Assembly (NCBI GenBank): GCA_907165275.2
Contig: OU015662.1
Span: forward strand, 10,175,501-10,239,500
Direction of reading: 5' to 3'
From: Zygaena filipendulae
Taxonomy: Eukaryota; Arthropoda; Insecta; Lepidoptera; Zygaenidae
DNA length: 64,000 nucleotides
Positions 26,310 through 39,240 of the stretch are shown here, one piece after another. Both the position numbers and the translations under genes were made by a program. The notes below the pieces were generated by a model. It had not been told where the DNA came from. It made no database searches and worked only from the letters and a program-made list of their open reading frames with translations. The stretch's first letter is position 1. Each line of letters opens with the position of its first letter.

Positions 26310-27607
26310 TACCTATGGATCATTTCATATTCTTAACGCACGAACATAACATAGAAAATGGGAAACGTGAAGAACAAAAGTTGCAACACTCCTCATCATA
26401 TTTTTAACGACCATAACTTACTCTGACTGTTTGTCCATCGTGACCTTATATGGACGCAGAAAAGCAATAACATGTTAACCCACAAAACGAAGTTATTGAT
26501 TCAGAACGATTTATTGAAAGTTAGAGAACGTTTTTTAATTATGTGTTTACCTTATTACATTGTTTAAATATGTAACTAAATATTGAACATAAAATATTGA
26601 AACAAAATGGCACTATAATTTTAAAACCTTAATTTACTCAAAATTTCTCCAGTGTGGGTTAACACACTATTACTTATCTACGTCCATATAAGATAGAAAT
26701 TTCGATGGACAATAATCGAAGTAAGATTTCAATAAAACTAGGTACCTACTTAAAGCGATGATGGTAAGAGCGTCGTTCTTACTTTTCTTCTGTCGGATAT
26801 ATTATCACAACTATTTGACTGTTAGCTGTCTTAAAAAAAACTTGTAAAATCTGTAACTTAAAATATTTCTAAGTTAAATTTATGTGTATGTATTTCTATA
26901 GTGTTGTTAAGAAACAGATGAGAAAATAAATCTCAAGGCCAGCTAAATGATTCATCAAAATAATATTTGATAATAGGTAGTAAAAAATTTTTTTTACTTT
27001 GAATTCTAAAAATCTCGACGGACAAAAACTGTTACTTAATTTGCAGGTGAAGCTGTTTGCCTTGAACTAAAATATGAACATAAACGTGCAGCTGATGCTA
27101 TCATCATAAAAAAAATTTCTATAATAAGTTATTCCAGCAATTAAGCTACCTATGAGCTAAAAATTCTTTAAAATCCGTTCTTTATATAATTTCACGTGAT
27201 GCACTTTCAGACGTCTTATATCCACTATCCAGTTATGTTGATAGATCTACCGGTAAATCCACTGAGCAAATACAGTACAGTAGACCCGTTTGGATGTTTT
27301 CAAAACATCCAATCGGGCACTACATAACATAGAAAATAACCACTAACTAATAACTGTGACGCGGCAACTACATGGAAAAGACCATAGAATAGAATTAGAA
27401 TAAAGACATCCATTGCAGTTCTACCGCGTGGCGTAAAAAATAATTACCTACTAACAATTCAAAGCAAGTATAACAAATCATGCCGATAAAAATTCCAAAT
27501 ATGTTTAAAGTATGATAATAGCATTCAGTCACTATTCATTTATTACAATTTACTTTAATGCACGGCATTTTTACAGTTTTTTTATTTATCTATATATAGA
27601 CATAATG

Positions 27608-27920
27608 AGCATGTTGACTAATTTTTTATTTTAGTCCGTCTTGTAGATTAATAAAAAATATTGGACACGTTTTTTTTTTACGTAATCAAAAAATAACGGC
27701 GATACATTGAGTTGAAATTTCGAGTGACGTCACTTGACGGACAGTTTGTGTGGCGGTTTTAGCGGTTAGTGACGTCACGAACCCCTCACCCTATAAACTT
27801 TAATGCGCTTTATCTGTGTATATTTTACTTTATTTGAAAAAGCAATAAATACGTGTCTATTGTTTTTTATTTTGTAACTGACGGACTAATTAGAATTTTG
27901 ATTTGCAAAAGTAGTCAACG
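27608..27920 (-). mobile_element. long-TIR MITE, copy 3
   Basis: AGCATGTTGACTAA at the left, AAAGTAGTCAAC at the right; inverted relative to copies 1 and 2. TGACGTCA at 27725 and 27770. Confidence 0.7.
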
Positions 27921-27947
27921 ATTATTATAAAACATTCCAAATAATAA

Positions 27948-28159
27948 CCACTACATCGTATAAAACAAAGTCGCTTCCCGCTGTCTGTCTGTCCCTATGT
28001 ATGCTTAGATCTTTTAAAACTACGTAACGGATTTTCATGTGGTTTTTACTAATAGATAGAGTGATTTATAAGGAAGGTTTATATCTATATCTATATTGTA
28101 TCTTGGAATTCCTGCGGGAACTCCAATACTCCCGCGGCAGAAACCGCGGGGAGCAGCTA
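27948..28159 (+). mobile_element. Helitron, relative of 12696-12915
   Basis: CCACTACATCGTATAAAAC at the left, AATAGATAGAGTGATTTATA in the middle, a GC hairpin and GAGCAGCTAG|T at the right. Confidence 0.75.
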
Positions 28160-29607
28160 GTTTATTAAAATTTACTTATTTTACAGTTTTGGTCAATTTA
28201 GGCATATCTATATAGACATAATTAGAGATAACTAAACTTTTAAAGCTGTTATAAAACATTCAAAATAATAAATTTCTATCGCGTTATTTTTTTATCTGTG
28301 ACTCAATTTTTATTTATTGTATTACAACTTATTATACTGATAGTAAATAAATTATTATAGTTCATTCGAAAAACTAAAATATAATAACTAACTTAGAAAT
28401 GTCACATCAATCTGCCAAAAAAAGATAACAAAGATGTTTTTTTTTCTCCTCGCCGAAAATCGAATGCATGGGAAAGGTTCACCGCACAGCTTGAGCGGGC
28501 GAACGCCTAAAAATGCTAAGACCGCGCTTGGGACCGTACGGGAGCGGAATTTAAAACAGAACTCCTTTAAAGGAACCATAAGATGCCATGGAGTTGATCA
28601 AAAACCATCGCTAACCGATGAATCTGAGGAATCCGTCTTAGAACCGCGACATTGACCTTCACGCAACTCTGTCTCGAAAAAAACATTGGAATTATTATAA
28701 TAATACAGAAATTTGAGAACGATTACAGTACTTACTGTTATGTAAGAATACTTATGTATTTTAAGCTTCGAAATAATGATTACTACAGCAGAATATTTTA
28801 TTGCAAGAAATGTGAGTTGTAGTTAATTACATAAAAATGTAAGTTTATCTACTAAAATACATATAAAATCAAAGAAGATATAAGTAATATCTTCTATTAA
28901 CATTTTTCTACTATTTCTGGGGCGAATAGGCCGCATAATTGGTTTTATGTATTTTTCCCTCGTATCAATTTGATCTCGCTCTACATCGAGAAATATATTG
29001 CTGTGCTCGGATATATTCGTACCTCGTACAAATAATCCACTTGTCACAGAAAGTAGGTCATAACTGCAGTCTGTATAATAATATAATGCATATTATGAAA
29101 TAATATTGCAATGCATTAATTAGTTAATAATATTGTACTATTGTGCGTTTTTTAATTCTAGAAAAAATCAATCGGTGTCTTGTAAGGTCGACCTCAAAAG
29201 TCAGTCATAATTTTGAAAGTTAGTTATTATATTGCAAATTAAAAGTTTAATTAAAAAGATATAAAATAATGTATAAAATTCTACTTAAAATCATGTCTCT
29301 ATATTATAGGATCTTCAAAAGAGGTTTTATTTATATTGAAAAGTTATTTCCAATAAGTAAAATTTGCATTTTGATAGGAACTGTCGTTGATTAATAATTA
29401 AAATCAGTTAAGATAACTGCTGACTCTTCATATATATTATTGATTTTATTTTAAATCTTAAACGAGGTTTTAATTATAAACAGACTATACTACTCGACAC
29501 CAATATCAAAGAAGATGTACCGAAAAATGTATAATTTATCAATATAAATAGCATTTTCAATTTATTATCTCGAATTTATTTGGTATTATCTATATGATTA
29601 CATGATA

Positions 29608-30110
29608 ACCTAGAGTCGGTTTAATGATTACTCAATTTGAAGTAAAAATTTGGAAAACAAAATTGTCGCAGTCCGGACGTTCATTAAATTAATTAATTAA
29701 ACTTGTCTGATTGCGGCAGTTTTGTTTTAAAAATCTATACTTAACTAAGTAATCATTAAAGTCTACTCTGAGTGCGGCGGTAAGAAACGAATCGTCACGT
29801 CTTAATGTTAATTGGCATTTAGCTAACTTACCGCCGCACTCAGAGTCAACTTTAATGATTACTTAGTTAAGTATAGATTTTTAAAACAAAACTGCCGCCA
29901 TCAGACAAGTTTAATAAATTATTGTTAATTGGAATTTTACTAATTAAGTTACATCTCATTAAATGCCAATTAACATTACTTTACTGAACGTCTCTGATTG
30001 CGGCCGTTTTGTTTTAAAAATCTATACTAAACTAAGTAATCAAATGTCAATTAACTTAAAATTTTGATTAAAATTAAGTAATCATTAAAATTACTCTGAG
30101 TGCGGCCGCT
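29608..30110. repeat. array of inverted repeats around an 84-bp unit
   Basis: The central palindrome has arms 29701-29784 and 29827-29910, matching at 81 of 84 positions, around a 42-bp spacer. A diverged copy in arm-2 orientation lies at 29608-29690, and an interrupted copy in arm-1 orientation at 29991-30110. The unit carries TCTGATTGCGGC at one end and CTCTGAGTGCGGC at the other. Confidence 0.8.
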
Positions 30111-31099
30111 AGTTCTTATTTAATTTAAGGTCCGGTCAAAGAGTATAACATTTAAATCACCAATGGCGCCAGAACAAAAAATATAAAGAAAAAAAAACAG
30201 GTATTACTGAAATGACATTACTTAAACTTGTCCAGTACTTTCACTACGTCGATTGTCACTGTCGAACCGCTCACTTGAATGATTAATGGCATCGAAATTA
30301 TATGGTTGATGCATCTTAAGCAAAATTGGACCCAAAATATAGGGCCAGGAACGTTTCGGGGTCCACAAAAAGAAGCGATCAATGTGGGAACCATCCTGTT
30401 CTACACTTCAAAATCTTTTATGTTTTTTATTACCCGTGCCCATCACCAAACATCAAACGCGAGTATGAGAGCGAGCTTTTTGATCTGATCTAATCAATGT
30501 TTTATTACAATCATAAAATTCGAGGCTTAAAATTACGTAGAAATGACTAAAACAAAACATTTTATTCAACGAAAGTAAAGGAAAAAACAAAGGAGTAAAT
30601 ATTTAATTTTATTTCTAAAACTGTATAGGTAGTGTGGACGGTATTTTAAATTAGAGCCCTCATTGTTAACGAATATGGAACTACGAGGGATGGCTTTGTT
30701 AGTATACATCTAGCACATGCGTTGTGGGAACAATGCAGATCAGTTTTAGGAAGGGGCCAGCCCTTTCGATTGTAAAATATAATGTCGTGCTGTACAACTT
30801 TGTGTAAGGTCGTATAAAATCAATCTGCTTATGTTAAAAATATTTGGTTTTTATCAAAAATACGTGTCTATTGCAATCGATGTGAAAGTTTTGAACTTTC
30901 AACAGATCTGTTATAATCGTCATAAATTTTATACCCAACTGGAGTCAAAGAACTTATCAGCAGTGCTAGAAGTAGAACTAACTTATCTTACAAGTGCCAT
31001 TCATAACGAGACGTGAACGTTAGAAAATAGAGCAAAACGAGCAAAACCCACTGGAAGTATATAGGCAATATTGCTCTGTATAATCAGATTAGAGTTGCA

Positions 31100-31490
31100 T
31101 GCAGGTCAGTTTGTTTGGAGTGAATCTAGGTGCACATGTCTGTAACGAGGTAGCGTCACTCACTCATTCGCGTCGTTGTACTGCCGCACGACGGACGCCA
31201 GCGCGCGCGCCTGTACCGTTAACGTTCTCTTTTCAAATTCAAAACTTGACAGAACAGTGACATTTATAAAAGAATAATTTAAAAACAAAACAGCCAGTGA
31301 CAGCTGACAAAATACAATGCCAGTGAATTTATCTTGTTGTGTGTGTGTTTAAAAAAGTGATTGTTACATTAAAATTATATTATATTGTACAATAGTGTAT
31401 TGGATCTAGAGACAAGTGGATGTGACCTTCGTAGTTAACACAAAAAAGGAATTTACGCTATGAAACTTGTTCAGTGAAGATATTATAAAC
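31100..31490 (+). promoter_or_regulatory. putative promoter and 5' leader of the 31.5-kb first exon
   Basis: The stretch before the exon includes TCAGTT at 31106-31111, which matches the arthropod initiator consensus, and a CpG-rich island (about 31160-31225, with repeated CGTCG, CCGCACGACGG and GCGCGCGC) that stands out from the AT-rich surroundings. No TATA box or convincing downstream promoter element was seen. The start site is inferred, not demonstrated. Confidence 0.3.
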
Positions 31491-31560
31491 ATGAATTCGA
31501 AAAAGTTGGATTTCGACGACGACGACTCGATCGTCGAGAAACTTGAACGTGGCTTCCTAG
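31491..31560 (+). CDS. alternative short first coding exon (23 residues, acidic)
   Basis: The ATG at 31491 has A at -3 (AAAC ATG) and opens 23 codons plus one base, ending at CTAG|GTAAGT, a consensus donor at 31561. The peptide begins MNSKKLDFDDDDSIVEKLE and is strongly acidic then amphipathic; no signal peptide. It ends in phase 1, exactly like the 11518-11998 exon, so both can splice to the same downstream acceptor. The GAC GAC GAC GAC / TCG ATC GTC GAG codon run is GC-rich compared with the AT-rich flank. Reading continues into the intron to a stop near 31727, so the true product needs a downstream exon outside the window. Alternative: the first exon of a separate gene on the same strand. 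Several short upstream ATGs (31318, 31420, 31460) would make small uORFs in the leader. Confidence 0.65.
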
Positions 31561-33864
31561 GTAAGTTTGTCACATGGATGTATAGTTTACATCCTCCATT
31601 CATTTTTGTAGCAATGAACGATTTGTTAGAAACAATAAATTCCTCATTTCCCGAATATACAAAGAAAAGTATCAACAAAGAGCAGTCTTACAACGATGCA
31701 GTCACTATTAACAACAACAGTCCATAAGACGTAGACAAGTACATCGAAAGCTCGATGATAGCCGTGCTACAAATTACGGGTATTGTAGTGGTTATAAATT
31801 GCTTTGCTGATAGGAATATTAACAGTCGTGTCAAATGCTTCCACAAATAAAACAGACGCCAAGGCAATAATTGTAAACAACTCTCGAGACTCTGATTTAT
31901 TTTCACTTTTGAATTTTTGAACTAAATTTTCAAGCATGACATATTTTTGTTTGTCATCTTAGAGGAAGCTCTTTTGATTAGATTGTTACGTATAAATAAT
32001 AACGTACACATTTTAAATGAATTCACTTTGCAGTCTTCCAACGTCTTTTTCTGTCAACAGCTGGTTTTTGAGGCAGTGGCCTGTCTCAACGGCATATGGT
32101 TGATTGGCACGATAAACCATAGTGAAAAAGCTTAAGATAACAATGTGGGACTGAAAGACAGACACAAACAGATATTTGTTTAGCATTACATCGAAATATA
32201 TTTATAGTTAAAATGTAAAAAGAGTTAGTAAGACCATTAAAAACTCCATATCCAACAGTATCCTAACAATTGCAACATGTACCTACAATTCAATAAATAT
32301 ATACATATTTCAGTTAAATAAAAAAAAAATGCACCGCTGGGTATTTCTTTTGAAAATCGCTATCGTTTATCTGATTTGGTGAGCAAAAATTTTATTATGT
32401 ACCTACCTATTTAGTCGAAGCAAATTTAAGTTCAATGTTAAACGAGTAAGTAGCCAACGAGAAGCAAGGTAGAGCCCGCATCGTACTTACAGCCGCCTGC
32501 TATATAAGGATATTATGTGCTTATTGAGCATATGTTTTATGTAAATCTCCAAAATTAATCACCGCCGTAGTAAAAAGTGATGTGGGTGGATTACTCATAA
32601 GTCACAAGTCTGCAGTTACACCATATCCTGCTTGTCTCGGAATCTTAGAGCGCCTACTTTTTCGATGAAAAGTGAAATTTTGATCTTCATACAATGATTA
32701 TGATGACTAATCGTCTCATATTTGGCAACTCTGCTATTCTTATTAAAGCCTTAACAAAAAATGTAGTTTAATAGACTAATGCGACAGAGGAAGAAATAGA
32801 GTAGTCAATTTCGACAACTCAAAATAGGTAAAAAGAAAAATCACTCTTGAATTTCCTGTTTACGAGACTTGGTACTTAGATATATGTAGCTACATGTATC
32901 TAGACATTCTAGAAACATGATAGTAATGAGAGCATTACAAATAAGCCTTCACTAAGAAGGAAACGAATGAAATTCAATCTGTACAATGGGAAAGGATTAC
33001 AATTTTCTCTTCACATCTCGGCAGCAATAACGGTCCAGATTGAGTTAATGTTACGTAATTTATTGGTTTTTTATCAAACACAATATGATTTCTGTTTCAA
33101 AAACATTATTATCAATATCTCTTTTTCTAAAGTAGACACATCTTTATCTTTGTGATCTCTTTTCTGACTCATATCAAATATTCAATTATACTATGTAGAT
33201 AGCATAAGTTCAATAAATTATTATATACTATTTTATCTATCATACAAAAAAAATATTTTTACATTATGTATCATGTAGGTATTTAATTGGTTAACGCTTG
33301 AGAATTGAACGCTTTACTTTTAAATAAAAAGTTCTCAAATCCATACGAGTAAACTAAAGCAGCAGCACACTATAATTTGGCTTTTTTTTTCTTTACATAA
33401 AAATTCATACCTGGAAAGTTGGTCTGTCTGCAACATCTGTTTTACAACTAGATAGATAGTTATTGTAATATGAATTTATTCCATAAATAATAATTGAACT
33501 ACTACTATCTACAATACATTTTGTGGCATGAGTTCGTATTATTTTTTCTTCGTGTGGGAGCAAAGCAATATGTGCAAATATTTTTATAACCATGTGCTGG
33601 TTGCCAAAGTATGGGAACTAAGTACCTACTTCTACAATAGTGGTTTTGCATGAAATTTTATAGATTATTAATATTACGCAAGGTTCGTTGACTCGACATA
33701 TGGAGAAATAACTTTATCACTTAAGGATTTTTCGAAGCTCTTTTTAGCGTATCTTAATTATAGCACTATAAAATAAAATATTAAAGCGACATAAAATTTG
33801 AAATCAGTATTGACATTTCACCGTATGAGCTTTAATGTACAGTTACAGGAAGTGTTATGTTAAA

Positions 33865-34173
33865 AGGCTATTTCACTTCTTTTTCTTTTTCTAGAAATTT
33901 TATTTAGTCCGTCAGTTAGATAATAAAAAAAAGGACACTATTTTTTGCTTTTTTAAATTAATGAAAATGTACCTGGATAAAGCGCATTAAAGTTTGGGGG
34001 CTCGTAACGTCATACGCAGCTAAAAACTGCACCTGCTTGTGACTTCACGCGACATTTCGACTCAACGAATCTCCGTTATTTCTTGCTTACGTGAAAAAAG
34101 AAAAAAATCGTGTCTAATATTTATTATGAATCTACACGACGCAGGCTTAATATAAAAAATAGTCAAATAGCCT
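33865..34173 (+). mobile_element. long-TIR MITE, copy 4, diverged
   Basis: AGGCTATTTCACTTC at the left and AGTCAAATAGCCT at the right: termini of the AGGCTATTTGAC type. Internal AAAGCGCATTAAAGTTTGGG is shared with the other copies; both CRE motifs have decayed. Confidence 0.65.
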
Positions 34174-36935
34174 ATATTATACGATGTTTTCGGCGTAGAA
34201 AATCAAGATTGACTTGTGAACTTTATATAAGTATATCTAAGTAAAAATAAAAATAACTGGAAGAATTGATGGCAGCTGCTTACTAATTTACATGCGGAAG
34301 ATAAAAAATATGCAAAACTCATTTGCTGTAAAAGCGTTGATGCTTTAAAAATTAATAATCATCCTTGGAGGATGTTTAAAGTCATTGAAAATTTTATAGT
34401 CACTTTATTACGTAATGTCTAAGTACACTTTTTATATATTATGTAATTATAAAATCCGTGGTGATTCTGACATCATATTGGTATGGATTGTAACACATAT
34501 ATATAACACAATTGGAAATAATTATGGTAGCATAGAAATTTTGCACTCGTAGAGATATCTACTAAAAGTTTACAAAAACACAAAAATCTCTAACTTAAGA
34601 AAAAAAATATTATAGTGAAACTGGTAAGTAAAGATAAATGTAGAAATTTTTGATCAACCAGTAACTGTACTTGAACATTCGATACATAACAATAATAGTC
34701 TTGATAATTCTTGGCAAATTAGCAATGATGACAATACGCAAACCGAGCGTCTTCAAGATAACAATCGAAGTAAATTACTGCCAGACCACAAGCGATAAAA
34801 ATAATAACGTATTTCAAACATCCGACAATGTCAGATGAAATAAGGTAAATTGCTGTGGTATAGTGCATTATCTACAGTTAAACGAAGTTAAACGATTCAA
34901 ATAAGCTTTGGACGCTTTCGAATGTGGCTTCAGAGGATCTATTGATGGGAACTTATAAAAACCTTTTTTGTTGTGTTCATCTTAATGGATGGTGTTATAT
35001 AACTTTCTGTAATAAAATGGACTTTGCTTAACCGTTACAGAGGAGGAGGATTCATGAGGATTACAAATCCAGGATTAGTGAAAATAAAAAGCTTACATGG
35101 GAATTTACAGAATAATTCCTTATTTTCTAATCCTGTCATACTAGTAGTTATATTAGTTATTAAGTCTCGTAAAGATACTGATGGAATTTTTTAAACGTTT
35201 TAACAGATGTTCGATTTTTATGGCATCCATAGGTATAAAAGTGAACAAAACTGATCATGTAAGGATCTCTCTTACACCTGGCGTATAATATTATGTGGCA
35301 TCAGATGTCATTGACACCCCTATCTGCAATATTACATTTTAAGAACAGACATTTAACATTATGTCTCTCAAAAGTGTTTTTTATGAGTCAGTGACTCATT
35401 CACCCTAGCATCAAATTTCATTGAATGCCGTAGAATGTCTATTAGGAATTCTAGTAAAAGAATGCATAAAATATTCCCACTTCAAATTCATTATAACGAA
35501 ATTTATTGTTTACCTGTGCATCTTTTTGTGCCACCAAAAATGCTTTGCGCCACACAAAGCATATCTGGTCGGCGTTTGTTTTTGTTGTAACGGTTTTTTT
35601 TTACCCATCTCTTGAAGGCGTCATATTCAATAGCCAATGCAATCAGTAAACCCTTAGGACAAGTTGGCAACATGCCGACGCATTAACGCTTGACCATTGA
35701 GTGTGGTCCGACAGTATAACGACAAAAGGAGCAGTGTATTATACACAAGCTACTGAATACGTTCAAAGCGCAGATAAGCTCGCTGTTGCGTATAAGTTTA
35801 ATAAATTGACACTAATGGAAGGTCAGTGTGAATTCTGTTTCAAAAAGGTCCTTGCATTTTTACTGCCTCATTATGTAACTTTATCGCTGGATGAAAAAAA
35901 AATTTCAATTACCAATTCCACGTCCTCACGTCTTTTAAGTTGAGCACTTATCTTGACTGGTTAAAAACAAGAAAACTTGTTTCTTTCTAATTGAATTAAC
36001 AGATGCACAGAAAACAATGGAGCCAAATCGGGGAACCTAAACAAACACGAAGTACAAGTTACATCAGACGAGTATATGGCATTACCTGCATATATACTAA
36101 TACTCTGTTTCAATATTGACACTATCTAACATCTCTTGTCAGACGAATGACAGCTTCAAAATTAAAAAAAAATGTTTTAACGAATTTATTAGGTTTTTTT
36201 AAACAATATTCATAAGTTGATTCAATACAATGGAATAAAATTTACAAAGAATCTTATAAGAATGCAGAAAATATTATGAAGTCATAACCACCAACATGTC
36301 ATTTATTCAAGTTTGTCTTTCGTATTATCTTTAATTTTGCACGTGAAATATAAAAGGTACTTTGTAGAGTGTTGCAGTTCTCTCTTCTAGAAAGGCAATA
36401 AAAACTACACTATTTTGTGGAAAGGTCGGAATATTTTCAATATCCAATAATATTTCAGGTAGATTCGGTTCACGACCGACCGAGTTCTGACTTCGACTCG
36501 ATATAAAAGTATTATGTTTGCAGTTTTATCGGCATTTTTAATTGAGTAAAACGACAATAATTTAAGCATTTAAAATTGTATACAATTATCGACAGTTAGT
36601 AAAAATATTGCTTGGACATTGTCACACAGCACCACCAGTAGGGCAATAATTATGTAACTTATGTTGCTATTATTTTTCGAATTCAATCCGAAACATAGCG
36701 GTTTTATGATTATTTGATCATGTTTAGACAGTTACAATTTATCAAATACAGTTGTTTTTGGTTGATTGTTAGAAATGTTAGGTGTCAAAACGTGTATGTT
36801 ATAATCGTAAAACAAACTAAGCAGAGCTTCTATGGGTGTCAGACAATTGATAATATAATCCTTGCTTTAGTAGGTACCTACTTAATACATTATACAAAAT
36901 CCATTTTGATTTGAAACAACGGTAATGGTAGCACA

Positions 36936-37019
36936 AACTCAAGATGATCTCAAGTCCATGTTTTACTTGACTCAGTTGATCCAGACTTATCAAACGTCAA
37001 ATGATGATCTTGAGTTTGG
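36936..37019. repeat. inverted repeat, 12-13 bp arms
   Basis: CAAACTCAAGATGATC at 36936-36951 opposes GATCTTGAGTTTG at 37007-37019. Confidence 0.55.
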
Positions 37020-39185
37020 AGTTTCGTCTCGTACTAACATCCAGATCCAAGGTAAAAACACAAATGTTCATCATCAAAATATTTACTTCACGGATGGAAA
37101 TCGGGACACCATGCACAACAGTCAGGTTCTCCGAGCACTAAACTAACGGTGTTGTTTTAATCATAACTAGATTTTAGCTGAGGGTTCATTCACGTGAATT
37201 ACAGGATTCCCTCGGAAACTCCTTGTCCCAGACCAAATCATCAATAGACTATGTTTAAACAATACAAGTATTGCTTTTTTATAAATTGACTAAATTCTGC
37301 TGACATATTAAAACACTCCGTCGCAGCTTTTAACGATCATTGTCTCTGAATGCATGAAATAACTGCATCGTGAAATTGCACATGTCACCGTGATTTATCA
37401 TTTTAAAGTGCAAGCAATTCTTACGTGTACAATATATAATTATGTATATAATTGTTTTTATTAATAAATAAATGTTTATGCAACTACATGTAAGAGAACC
37501 TGAGAAAATTTGTTTATTCATAAATTTCGAAATTATATCACAATATTTTTAAATGTTCACAAGTAGGTATTTATTGAACAATAATCTCCGGCGTTATATC
37601 CATAACAAATAATATGCGCCGGCGCATTATAAGGTTGTTAATTGAAACAAAATCATCCATAGAGCCGCGGGAGGCGAACTCGAAAATCCCGTGGGTGTAT
37701 GAAATTAAAATTCTGTCTCTTTTCATCTGACCGAGTACAAATGAGATGCAATTATATGACAACTCATAATAACCATAGAACTGGAAGCGAGAAATCAAAG
37801 GAACGTGTTTTAGTAAACGTTGGTATATCTGGATGAACTCGGATCGAGGTATGTAATGTTGATCTGAAATAAGTCCCGGATCAAGTTATAATGGCCGCTC
37901 ATAAAGCCATACCTGTTGTGGTCGAAAGAAGGACCAAAACAACATCGGGTGAAGTCTTAAAAAAAGGTGAGCATCTGTTGTCTACTTTTCCCTTTCAAGC
38001 TGCCGCTAATTGAAATGGGATCCCGCTTTCGTTCAATTTTAGAGAAGACAATTATCACTTGATGAAATGGTAGATTATAATTTTACTATGGAATTTTACT
38101 GCCCTAGAAAATGTTATAATCTGGTATAAAATTAAACTTGGTAAAGGCGCATAATAATTATAGGATGGTTTCCATTTCATTAGACGCAATTTAGACTTTA
38201 TAGGACACCATAAACGTATCGTAAAGTAACTAACTGGTCATTACGAGTGTTTTATTCTAGTCAAAATTAAAATCCAAAAATGAGAAATAGAATTTTAGAA
38301 GATGATGTGCACAAAAGTTAAAAATATTAATGGTACGTGATTCTACAAACAAAAGCTGACTTTGTATATTATAACTTTAGATTGTATATTGATATTTCAT
38401 GTAAATTCTAAAATAATCGTTCGTCTTAATTGTTCTCCGCCTTGTATTCTATAGATTTAATACTAAGAGCTATTATTATCTATTGATCACTGTTCCAATA
38501 GTTTTAATATAAACAATTAATATTAAAATTTCATTTTCCTTACAAATTACTTCCGATACAATATATAAATCTTTAAAATTAATTAGGTGACTGCAAGAAT
38601 TTATATTCATTGAAAAATTATCACTTTATCGTTGAAAGCAATTTACCGACACTTGATAATAGAATAAATTCGACCTCTACAAAATAGTGTTAGTAGGTAA
38701 ATACTACAATATTAATACAGAATGCGGAAACTAGTAAACTTTTTTTACAGTGAAGTCGGTCGGAACGAATACTAACAGAAATAAAAAAAAGGAGTCAAGA
38801 GTTGAAACTTGAAACTTCAATCTCTTGACTTCTATAAGTTTAAAAATAAAGTCAAAAAAGGGATTTTAGGGTTTTTTTTGAGAGATTGCTTACAAAAAGG
38901 GATTTCGCAATCAATTTAAGCTGTACTTTAAGAAATAATCTGTCAAACGAACATAAGCTTTAACTCAACTGGCACACATCAAGATTGAATTTTTGTCAGA
39001 CAGTCGGGGTAGCAACGATGTAATTATTTGTTGCGCAAAAGCTTTTGACATTATACTTTGTGAGGTGATAAAAAAGGTAGAGGCAGGTGTTAAATTGAAA
39101 TAAGACCTTGTTGTACTATAATTACTGACGCTACAGTAATTTTTTTTAAGTGTGCAAAAACAATGGAACAGTACTTACAAGAAAG

Positions 39186-39240
39186 TTTTATTGAGAATGT
39201 ATTAGCAAGTAAATTAGTTGCTCACGCATTCTCAATAAAA
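39186..39240. repeat. hairpin, 14-bp arms and 27-nt loop
   Basis: TTTTATTGAGAATG (39186-39199) against CATTCTCAATAAAA (39227-39240), perfect. Confidence 0.65.

Larger units (their letters stand above)
11999..31490 (+). other. intron-like non-coding stretch between the two first exons
   Basis: AT-rich, no supported exon. It holds most of the Helitron copies, one SINE, three MITE copies, one hAT-type MITE and the inverted-repeat array at 29.6-30.1 kb, listed separately. 16506-19800 has no recognised element beyond poly-T and AT-rich stretches and a small imperfect inverted repeat (about 18545-18625, GTTATCCT / AGGATAAC). Confidence 0.5.

Noticed and set aside
36440..36465. Recursive splice site candidate (TTTCAG|GTAGAT)
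   Set aside because: Donor half is poor and the upstream tract is A-rich.
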